From Thermodesulfovibrio sp. (GTDB lineage Bacteria > Nitrospirota > Thermodesulfovibrionia > Thermodesulfovibrionales > Thermodesulfovibrionaceae): 20,567 nt of DNA. This document shows positions 6,129-12,387 of this stretch, one piece after another (position 1 is the first letter of the stretch; each line of letters opens with the position of its first letter). A model generated the notes under the pieces. It searched no databases, had not been told where the DNA came from, and worked only from the letters and a program-made list of their open reading frames with translations. Location of the stretch: contig JAOAGB010000033.1 in NCBI GenBank assembly GCA_026415995.1, positions 1 through 20,567 of the forward strand, read 5' to 3'. The position numbers and the translations under genes were made by a program.

Positions 6129-7457
6129 ATGAAAATTGAATTTTTCGGTGCCACCAAAACTGTCACTGGTTCTTGTTTTCTGATTACCACCAATGGACAA
6201 AAAATACTTATTGACTGTGGACTCTTTCAGGAAGATGAAAAGGAATATCTTAATTATGAGCCCTTTCCTTTTAATCCTCGCAAGGTAGACTTAATGGTTC
6301 TTACACATGCCCATCTGGATCACTCTGCCTTAGTTCCCAAGCTATTTAAAGAGGGTTTCAGGGGTAAAATAATAACAACTCCAGCAACTCGTGACCTTCT
6401 TGGCATTATGCTCTTTGATGCATTAAAGGTACAAAGAAATGAACACTATAAACAACCTCTCTATGATGAAGAAAATATTCAGAAAGCTATCAAAAAAATT
6501 GAAGCTTTACCTTATGGAAAAATTTTGACCTTTGATGGAATATATATAAGACTATTAGATGCAGGACATATACTTGGTTCTGCCTCTGTAGAGATAGAAA
6601 TTAACGAAAAGAAGATAGTTTTTTCAGGTGACATAGGAAGAACAGGTTATCCCATTTTAAGAGATCCCAGTCCACCTGAAAAGGCTGACTTTCTAATTGT
6701 TGAATCAACCTATGGTAATAGGCTTCATAAAAGCCTTGATGACAGCATTAATGAACTTTTACAGGCAATTAAAGACACCTTCAGAATGGGCGGTAATGTT
6801 GTTATACCCGCCTTTGCTGTAGGAAGAACCCAAGACTTACTGTACATTCTAAATCGTGCTGTGAGACAAGGGCTAATTGAACCTATCAATGTATATCTTG
6901 ATAGTCCTCTTGCAGAGGAAGCAACAAAAATATATCTTTCCCATCCAGAAGTCTTCGATGATGAAGCTTTAAGGGAAATGAGAAATCCTAAGAAAACTTC
7001 TTTAAAGCTGCATTTTGTAAAGAGCGTTGATGAATCAAAAAAGCTTAACAATATAAAATCAAATGCTGTAATAATTGCTGGAAGTGGTATGTGTCAGGGT
7101 GGAAGGATTGCCTATCATCTCTATCACAATATAGATAGAGAGGAATGTAGTATTATATTTGTAGGTTTTCAGGCAAAGGGTACTCTCGGCAGGAAAATAG
7201 TTGATGGAGAGAAAATGGTTTCAATTCTTGGAAAAATGATGCCTGTTAAGGCTAAAGTATATACCATTGGTGGATTTTCAGCACATGCAGATCAAGAGGA
7301 GCTTTTAAATTGGATTGGAAACATAAAGAGTAAACCAGAAGTTTTCCTTGTACACGGCGAGGAAAGTGTAATTGAAAATTTTAAACAAACTATTGAGAGT
7401 AAATTAGGGTTAAATTGTCTTATTCCTGATAGACTATCTTCCTATGAACTTAAATGA
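6129..7457 (+). CDS. Beta-CASP metallo-beta-lactamase family RNase (CPSF73-like)
   Basis: A 442-residue zinc-dependent nuclease from ATG 6129. The metallo-beta-lactamase motifs are HAHLDH (H60, H62, D64, H65), GHILGSA (H147) and SGDIG (D168). The beta-CASP motifs are ESTYG (E192), GFSAHAD (H386) and VHGE (H409). GSGMCQGGRI at 318 is typical of the YSH1/CPSF-like branch found in bacteria and archaea. It probably cuts or trims RNA in the cytoplasm. There is no KH domain and no RNase J-type C-terminal domain. The usual opening FFGATKTVTGSC starts two residues after the chosen Met, which supports this start. It overlaps the next gene by 14 bases, so the two are probably translated together. Confidence 0.9.
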   Translation: MKIEFFGATKTVTGSCFLITTNGQKILIDCGLFQEDEKEYLNYEPFPFNPRKVDLMVLTHAHLDHSALVPKLFKEGFRGKIITTPATRDLLGIMLFDALKVQRNEHYKQPLYDEENIQKAIKKIEALPYGKILTFDGIYIRLLDAGHILGSASVEIEINEKKIVFSGDIGRTGYPILRDPSPPEKADFLIVESTYGNRLHKSLDDSINELLQAIKDTFRMGGNVVIPAFAVGRTQDLLYILNRAVRQGLIEPINVYLDSPLAEEATKIYLSHPEVFDDEALREMRNPKKTSLKLHFVKSVDESKKLNNIKSNAVIIAGSGMCQGGRIAYHLYHNIDREECSIIFVGFQAKGTLGRKIVDGEKMVSILGKMMPVKAKVYTIGGFSAHADQEELLNWIGNIKSKPEVFLVHGEESVIENFKQTIESKLGLNCLIPDRLSSYELK

Positions 7458-8634
7458 ATATTACTTAAGTGAGAACTTTTTTATAAAACTAATAGAATTT
7501 CCTGCACTCTATAATGTTAAAACAGATGAACTTTATTGCGTTGATGAAAAAGCATTGGAGTTACTTAAAGAAATAGAAAGGGTCATTCCGAGCAAAGCGA
7601 GGAATCTCCTCAGCGATGAAAAAATCACTGAATTTATTCAATTCTGTCTAAAAGAAGGTATATTAACAGATAAACCTATTAGAAGACTTCATCCAAAAAT
7701 AAAACAGTCTCCAATTCCATCTTTACGCTATCTTGAACTTCAGATAACCAAACGATGTAATCTACGATGCAAGCATTGTTTTGTTGGAGAAAGCGCGAAT
7801 ACAGACCTTGCATTTGAAAAAATTGTGAAAATTCTTAAAGAATTTGAGGATATGCAAGGACTGAGAGTATTAATAACGGGGGGTGAACCTCTATTGCATC
7901 CTGAATTCGATGAAATAAACAATATCTTTCCAGAGCTTGCATTAAGAAAAATATTATTTACCAATGGAATTCTTCTTAATGATGTCTTATTGAAAAAACT
8001 AAACGTACAGGAAATTCAGATTAGTCTTGATGGAATGAAACAGGGACATGAAAGTCTAAGAGGCAAAGGCACTTTTGATAAAACCCTAACTGCAATAAAA
8101 AAGGCAATAGACCATGGCTTTCAGGTATCTGTGGCAACAGTAATTCATAAAAAAAACCTTCAAGAATTTGAAGAACTTAATGCATTGATTAAAAGTCTCC
8201 CGATAAAAGACTGGACAGTAGATGCCCTTACACTTTCTGGTAATCTAAAATTTAACCAAGAATTCTGGGTTGAACCTGAAGTGGCAGGAAATATCATGAA
8301 AATATATGGATTTTCAAAAGAAGAACATCCTCGATTAGAAGGTTATGGCTGTGGAGCTCATCTAATTGCAGTATTAGCAACCGGAAAAGTTGCTTTTTGC
8401 TCATTCTTTGAAGAAACTCCCATTGGTAACATTGAAGAAGGACTAAAAAAAATATGGCAACGGAAAAAACAGATTCTCCTCAAAGACCTTGAATGTAGTC
8501 ATATTAACTGCCCCTTTTTAAATGAATGCCTTGGAGGATGTCGCTACAGAGCTATGACCATGTCAGGGAATAAAGATTCAAAGGATCTATTTAAATGTTA
8601 TCAAATGTTTCCAGATTCGGCAAGTACAACTTAA
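7444..8634 (+). CDS. Radical SAM/SPASM protein with PqqD-like N-terminal domain
   Basis: A 396-residue radical SAM enzyme. The radical SAM core has CNLRCKHC (C105, C109, C112), GGEP (146-149) and IQISLDG. The C-terminal SPASM region carries cysteines C303, C319, C351, C356, C362, C366 and C385, enough for auxiliary Fe-S clusters. The first 75 or so residues look like a PqqD/RRE-type winged helix used to grip a leader peptide, so peptide maturation is possible; AhbC/D-like heme or cofactor chemistry is the alternative. No short precursor-peptide gene was spotted beside it. A palindromic repeat encodes residues 47-56 within the N-terminal domain. No Shine-Dalgarno is evident; the start lies within the preceding gene. 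Its stop overlaps the glmM stop on the other strand by 4 bases. Confidence 0.88.
   Translation: MNLNEYYLSENFFIKLIEFPALYNVKTDELYCVDEKALELLKEIERVIPSKARNLLSDEKITEFIQFCLKEGILTDKPIRRLHPKIKQSPIPSLRYLELQITKRCNLRCKHCFVGESANTDLAFEKIVKILKEFEDMQGLRVLITGGEPLLHPEFDEINNIFPELALRKILFTNGILLNDVLLKKLNVQEIQISLDGMKQGHESLRGKGTFDKTLTAIKKAIDHGFQVSVATVIHKKNLQEFEELNALIKSLPIKDWTVDALTLSGNLKFNQEFWVEPEVAGNIMKIYGFSKEEHPRLEGYGCGAHLIAVLATGKVAFCSFFEETPIGNIEEGLKKIWQRKKQILLKDLECSHINCPFLNECLGGCRYRAMTMSGNKDSKDLFKCYQMFPDSASTT
7582..7611 (+). repeat. Dispersed palindromic repeat inserted in frame in a coding region
   Basis: About 30 bases form an imperfect palindrome with ATTCC and GGAAT arms around GAGCAAAGCGA. The sequence closely resembles a family of short dispersed repeats (GTCATTCCGAGC...GCGAGGAATCT) that I recall from intergenic regions of several bacterial phyla. 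Here it is in frame, adds ten codons (residues 47-56, VIPSKARNLL) and leaves the gene open. It is more GC-rich than the flanking codons. Only this one copy was noticed in the window. Confidence 0.55.
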
Positions 8635-9998
8635 TAATCAACTCCTTTTAAAGTTTTGTATGCATTTTCTTCAAGTTCCGATAGAATCTTTTCTAATCTT
8701 TCTGGATTTTCCTCTTCTACCATTATTCTTATTTTAGGCTCTGTTCCTGAAGGTCTTATTATTATCCTTCCATTCATGTTTTTTTCAAGAACAGACGCCT
8801 TCTGAGATAATTTTTTTATTACATTGGTAATCTCTTCTTTTGAAAGCCCTTCAGGGATCTTTATATTTTTAAGACTCTGTGGATATCTTGGAATGTTTCT
8901 TACTAATTCATTAAGGGATTTCTCATTTTTTTTAATTATATAAGCCATCTGCACAGCTGTAATTGCTCCATCTCCTGTGTTTGTATAATCTAAACATATT
9001 ATATGTCCTGACTGCTCTCCTCCAAGATTATATCCGCCCTTAAGCATCTCTTCCACCACATATTTGTCTCCAACCTTTGTCCTTATAAGTTTTATACCTA
9101 TATTTTTTAAATAATTTTCTACCCCCATATTAGTCATTATCGTTGCTACAACCGTATTTCTTTTCAATTTCTTCTCTTTCTTTAGCTCCTCTGCCAGTAC
9201 CGTAAGAATAAAATCTCCATCTATAATATTTCCTTTTTCATCTATTAGAATTGTTCTATCAGCATCGCCATCATGGGCAATTCCAATATGTGCTTGAGTC
9301 TCCCTTACTTTTTTTGCTAATGCATCAGGGAAAAGAGCTCCGCATTCATTATTTATGTTTAATCCATCAGGTTTATCATTAATTGTTAAAACTTCTGCCC
9401 CAAGTTCACGAAACAGTGTCGGTGTAATTTTATAGGCAGCCCCATTTGCAGGATCAATAACAACTCTTAAGCCTTCAAAATTAGAATCCTTTGGAAGAGT
9501 AGATTTTATAAACTCTATATATCTTCCTTGAGCATCCTCAATCCTATATGCTTTACCCAAATCTCTTGCAGAAGGTCTTACAGAAGGAAATTGGTCGCTG
9601 TTTATTAAACTTTCAATATCTCCTTCAAGTTCTTCTGTAAGTTTAAATCCGTCGTTGGAAAATATTTTTATGCCATTATCGCTGAAAGGATTATGAGAGG
9701 CTGATATTACTATTCCTGCATCAACTCGCATACTTTTGACTAAAAAAGCAACAGCTGGAGTGGGAATGGGACCCACAAGATAAACATCGCCTCCCATTGA
9801 AGTTATTCCTGATGTTAAAGCAGACTCTATAACATATCCGGATATTCTCGTATCCTTTCCAATTAAAATTTTGGGCTTATGAGGAAGTCTTTCTCTAAGC
9901 AGAAAGCACAAAGCCATGCCAACTTTCAGACATACTTCTGGAGTTATTGGATATGTATTTATTGTACCTCTTATACCATCTGTACCAAAAATTCCCAT
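8631..9998 (-). CDS. glmM: Phosphoglucosamine mutase
   Basis: A complete 455-residue enzyme that converts glucosamine-6-phosphate to glucosamine-1-phosphate on the way to UDP-GlcNAc and peptidoglycan. The catalytic phosphoserine loop ISASHNP places the acceptor at S101, the magnesium loop is DGDADR (243-248), GGEQSGH (326-332) is the sugar-specificity loop and RPSGTEP (415-421) binds phosphate. The opening MGIFGTDGIRG fixes the start, and AGGAGA lies upstream within cdaR. It overlaps the cdaR stop by one base (TAATG). It is last in the cdaA-cdaR-glmM order known from Firmicutes, where GlmM binds and restrains CdaA. Its stop codon overlaps that of the convergent radical SAM gene. Confidence 0.98.
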   Translation of the reverse strand: MGIFGTDGIRGTINTYPITPEVCLKVGMALCFLLRERLPHKPKILIGKDTRISGYVIESALTSGITSMGGDVYLVGPIPTPAVAFLVKSMRVDAGIVISASHNPFSDNGIKIFSNDGFKLTEELEGDIESLINSDQFPSVRPSARDLGKAYRIEDAQGRYIEFIKSTLPKDSNFEGLRVVIDPANGAAYKITPTLFRELGAEVLTINDKPDGLNINNECGALFPDALAKKVRETQAHIGIAHDGDADRTILIDEKGNIIDGDFILTVLAEELKKEKKLKRNTVVATIMTNMGVENYLKNIGIKLIRTKVGDKYVVEEMLKGGYNLGGEQSGHIICLDYTNTGDGAITAVQMAYIIKKNEKSLNELVRNIPRYPQSLKNIKIPEGLSKEEITNVIKKLSQKASVLEKNMNGRIIIRPSGTEPKIRIMVEEENPERLEKILSELEENAYKTLKGVDY

Positions 9999-10651
9999 TA
10001 CTTTCTCCTTATTTTTACAGTCAAATAAACAGTATCTTTGTCAGTTCTGAAAATTTTACCTTCCGGATCTATTTTTGCTTGAATATTAAGATCGCCCTTT
10101 ATACCTTCTATATCTATAGGTTCTGTTTTAATAACTCTAATTCTGTCAAGTTCCCTCTTGGCTCCCTCAATTGTAATTGAGGCAGGATTGATCTCTAAAG
10201 AACTTACAACAAATCCTTTTTGCGGATTACCTACGATAATAGCTTTAATAGGCACTGTCTTCTGTTCTTTCTTATCTAAATAAACTTTCACCACAGAAGG
10301 ATCGATTCTTAGTATATCAATACCTCTTGGTAATTTAACTGAGGACTTTGTTATGGGAATAGAATTTTCTCCAAGCTTAACATTAGAAAGATCAACTATA
10401 ACTCTGATATCATTTTGAGTTATTTCTCTTAAAATTCTCTCTCTTGCAGAGATGGAAACGCTTATCTTTTTAACACTTTGTTTTAGAACTTCCATCTCCG
10501 AAGGAGTGTTTTTAAACTCCAAGGGTACTTCTAAAGACGTTTCTGTTTGTCCTTTAAAAGTAACAAAAAACCATAAAAAAACTGCCAGAGCTATTGAAAT
10601 AATTTTAATTGTAAGATTTTCTGTAAGCATATTTTTTAAAATTTTGTTCAT
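9998..10651 (-). CDS. cdaR: CdaR / YbbR-domain membrane protein
   Basis: A 217-residue protein with one N-terminal membrane helix (about residues 15-32, IKIISIALAVFLWFFV) followed by extracytoplasmic YbbR-type beta repeats. Family members regulate the diadenylate cyclase CdaA across the membrane. At 217 residues it is shorter than B. subtilis CdaR, with room for about two YbbR repeats rather than four. Position between cdaA and glmM, with a 4-base overlap with cdaA and a 1-base overlap with glmM, strongly supports the assignment and indicates translational coupling. Confidence 0.9.
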   Translation of the reverse strand: MNKILKNMLTENLTIKIISIALAVFLWFFVTFKGQTETSLEVPLEFKNTPSEMEVLKQSVKKISVSISARERILREITQNDIRVIVDLSNVKLGENSIPITKSSVKLPRGIDILRIDPSVVKVYLDKKEQKTVPIKAIIVGNPQKGFVVSSLEINPASITIEGAKRELDRIRVIKTEPIDIEGIKGDLNIQAKIDPEGKIFRTDKDTVYLTVKIRRK

Positions 10652-11415
10652 TTTTTATCTCTTTCTGTTGTAAAAAGATTTGTAAGTCTCTGTCTAAGTT
10701 TTTCCATATCAAAATTGCTTTCAAGTTGCCCATGCACAGCAAGAGAGATAGATCCTGTTTCCTCTGAAATTATTACTGCCACTGCATCGGTTTCCTCTGT
10801 TATTCCAAGAGCAGCTCTATGCCTTGTTCCATAGGTTTTACTTAAATCTGCTCCTAACTTTATTGGCAAAAAGCATCCTGCTGCAAGAGCTTTATTGCCT
10901 TTTATTATTACTGCTCCGTCATGAATAGGGCTGGAAGGATGAAAAATGCTCATTAAAAGTTCTTTTGTAACCTTTGCATCAAGAGGCACTCCAATTTCAA
11001 TATACTCTGAAAGACTCACATCTCTTTCAAAAACAATAAGAGCACCTATTTTTCTATTAGCAAGAGAGTGAGAAGCTTTAACAATTTCTTCTATAGTCTT
11101 CATTTCTTCTGCTGAGCTAAATCTATGAAAAAGTGGGGTCTCACCCATCTGTGCGAGAGCTTTTCTTATTTCAGGCTGAAAAAGAATTATGAGAACGATA
11201 ACGATTTGAGTCCAAAAACTCTGAATAAGCCAATCAAGAGTATAAAGCTCTAAGAATCTTGAGATAAGAGAGAGAGTAAGAAGAACTCCAACTCCAACAA
11301 GCATTCTTGCAGCTCTAGTTCCTTTTACAAGAAGGAAGATTTTATATATGATATAAGAAACAATTACAATATCAATTAAGTCCTGCGGTCTTAATTGAGA
11401 AAGAAATCTATCCAT
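10648..11415 (-). CDS. cdaA: Diadenylate cyclase CdaA (c-di-AMP synthase)
   Basis: A 255-residue membrane-anchored enzyme that makes cyclic di-AMP from two ATP. Three hydrophobic helices occupy roughly residues 13-31, 36-52 and 66-80. The DAC catalytic domain follows, with HDGA (165-168) and GTRHRAALG (196-204), both essential family motifs. Length is close to that of CdaA/DacA of Firmicutes. It starts 1 base after the stop of the SurA-N-like gene and overlaps cdaR by 4 bases. c-di-AMP usually controls potassium and osmotic balance and cell-wall turnover; no c-di-AMP phosphodiesterase lies in this window. Confidence 0.97.
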   Translation of the reverse strand: MDRFLSQLRPQDLIDIVIVSYIIYKIFLLVKGTRAARMLVGVGVLLTLSLISRFLELYTLDWLIQSFWTQIVIVLIILFQPEIRKALAQMGETPLFHRFSSAEEMKTIEEIVKASHSLANRKIGALIVFERDVSLSEYIEIGVPLDAKVTKELLMSIFHPSSPIHDGAVIIKGNKALAAGCFLPIKLGADLSKTYGTRHRAALGITEETDAVAVIISEETGSISLAVHGQLESNFDMEKLRQRLTNLFTTERDKK

Positions 11416-11416
11416 C

Positions 11417-12013
11417 CTATGATATTGCCTCTTTATTTATCTTAATTTTAATTGGCATTTGCGATTTTATAGACTTTAAAAATGCTTTTATATAAATCTC
11501 ATCTGATATATCATTAAGCCCTTTAGAAGAGGCTATTAACTGAAGTGTCTTACCAATTGTAATTTCTCTTTTTAGTGATGCTTCATATTGAGAAGGATTT
11601 AATCTGTTAAGTTTTAAAATTTGAAAATATATATCCTTTTGAAAGACGCCATTTCGCATAAATCTTGGATCGTTTATTATAGCATTCTGCACTTCTTTAT
11701 CTGTTGCTTCAATATCATATTTTTTAGCAAGCCAAAGTAAAACCTCTTCATTAATTAAATCTTCAAGAACCTTCTCTTTAAGTCCCTTCTCCATTTCATC
11801 AGCTTTTTCTTTAAAAACCTCTCTGTAAAATCTTCTCATTTCTTCATAATTTCTCCAGAATCTTTCAGCATAAATCTTCTGACCATCAACTTCAGCTACA
11901 TAATCAGCCTTTGGTTTATCTACAGTACCTACACCCCAAAAGACAAAAGTTATAATGACAAGAAAAAACAAAAAATAAAAATATTTTGCATTTTTTCTTA
12001 GTGTTTTTATCAC
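11417..12013 (-). CDS. SurA/PpiD N-terminal-like membrane-anchored chaperone, no PPIase domain
   Basis: A 198-residue protein from a GTG start at 12013, chosen because AAGGAGG lies 5 bases upstream; an in-frame ATG at 12109 would add 32 residues without a ribosome site. Residues 11-28 are a membrane helix (YFYFLFFLVIITFVFWGV). The remainder, including VAEVDGQKIYAERFWRNYEEM, resembles the SurA_N/PpiD N-terminal chaperone domain. The protein ends where a parvulin-type prolyl isomerase domain would normally follow, so it is either a reduced chaperone or a truncated family member. It directs a domain outside the cytoplasmic membrane. It is first in the cdaA operon, ending 1 base before cdaA. Any effect on c-di-AMP synthesis would be inference. 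Confidence 0.75.
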   Translation of the reverse strand: MIKTLRKNAKYFYFLFFLVIITFVFWGVGTVDKPKADYVAEVDGQKIYAERFWRNYEEMRRFYREVFKEKADEMEKGLKEKVLEDLINEEVLLWLAKKYDIEATDKEVQNAIINDPRFMRNGVFQKDIYFQILKLNRLNPSQYEASLKREITIGKTLQLIASSKGLNDISDEIYIKAFLKSIKSQMPIKIKINKEAIS

Positions 12014-12078
12014 AAATGCCTCCTTAAATAATTTAATAATATTTACTTTAAAAGAATTTTCAGGTATAAGGCAAGCTA

Positions 12079-12087
12079 TGATATAAT
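12079..12087 (+). promoter_or_regulatory. Extended -10 promoter for fmdB-like and gyrA genes
   Basis: TGATATAAT is a perfect extended -10 with predicted +1 at about 12094, giving a leader of about 31 bases that contains GAGGTG before the ATG at 12125. The region about 17 bases upstream is only a poor -35 match. It may drive the whole run through gyrA and beyond. Confidence 0.45.
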
Positions 12088-12099
12088 AAAAATGCTTAA

Positions 12100-12108
12100 A
12101 TTTTATCA
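12100..12108 (-). promoter_or_regulatory. Extended -10 promoter for the cdaA operon
   Basis: Minus-strand TGATAAAAT (12108-12100) fits the extended -10 pattern seen elsewhere in this window, with predicted +1 at about 12093. This would give a leader of about 80 bases before GTG 12013. Its start point abuts the start point of the opposite promoter at 12079-12087. Confidence 0.35.
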
Positions 12109-12124
12109 TAAATGAGGTGAAAAC

Positions 12125-12325
12125 ATGCCTATATATGAATATAAGTGTAATAATTGCGGAGAAAATTTTGAAATTCTTGTCTTCGGGAATAAAAAAGTGG
12201 CATGCCCTAAGTGTAAATCTGAAGAAATAACAAAAAAGCTTTCATCTTTTTCGATGAAAGGAGTTCAGAAAGGTAATTCCGCTTGCTCTTCCTGTAAGTC
12301 CTCTTCTTGTAGCAGTTGTAAGTAA
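12125..12325 (+). CDS. FmdB-family zinc ribbon protein
   Basis: A 66-residue protein beginning MPIYEYKCNNCG, the signature of the FmdB/CxxC zinc-ribbon family. C8, C11, C27 and C30 form two CxxC knuckles that would bind one zinc ion. The tail is low-complexity and rich in Ser and Cys, with two further CxxC pairs (C54/C57 and C62/C65), as often seen in this family. FmdB proteins were proposed as regulators, but the role is not settled. GAGGTG precedes the ATG. The gene sits 62 bases ahead of gyrA, on the same strand. Confidence 0.92.
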   Translation: MPIYEYKCNNCGENFEILVFGNKKVACPKCKSEEITKKLSSFSMKGVQKGNSACSSCKSSSCSSCK

Positions 12326-12387
12326 TTTATGAAACTTTTTCACATCTTTTTTATACAAATCTAAATTAAAAATCAAAGAGGTAGAGT

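Noticed and set aside
12014..12109. ATG at 12109 as the start of the SurA-N-like protein
   Set aside because: No ribosome site, whereas AAGGAGG lies 5 bases before GTG 12013, directly ahead of a typical membrane anchor.
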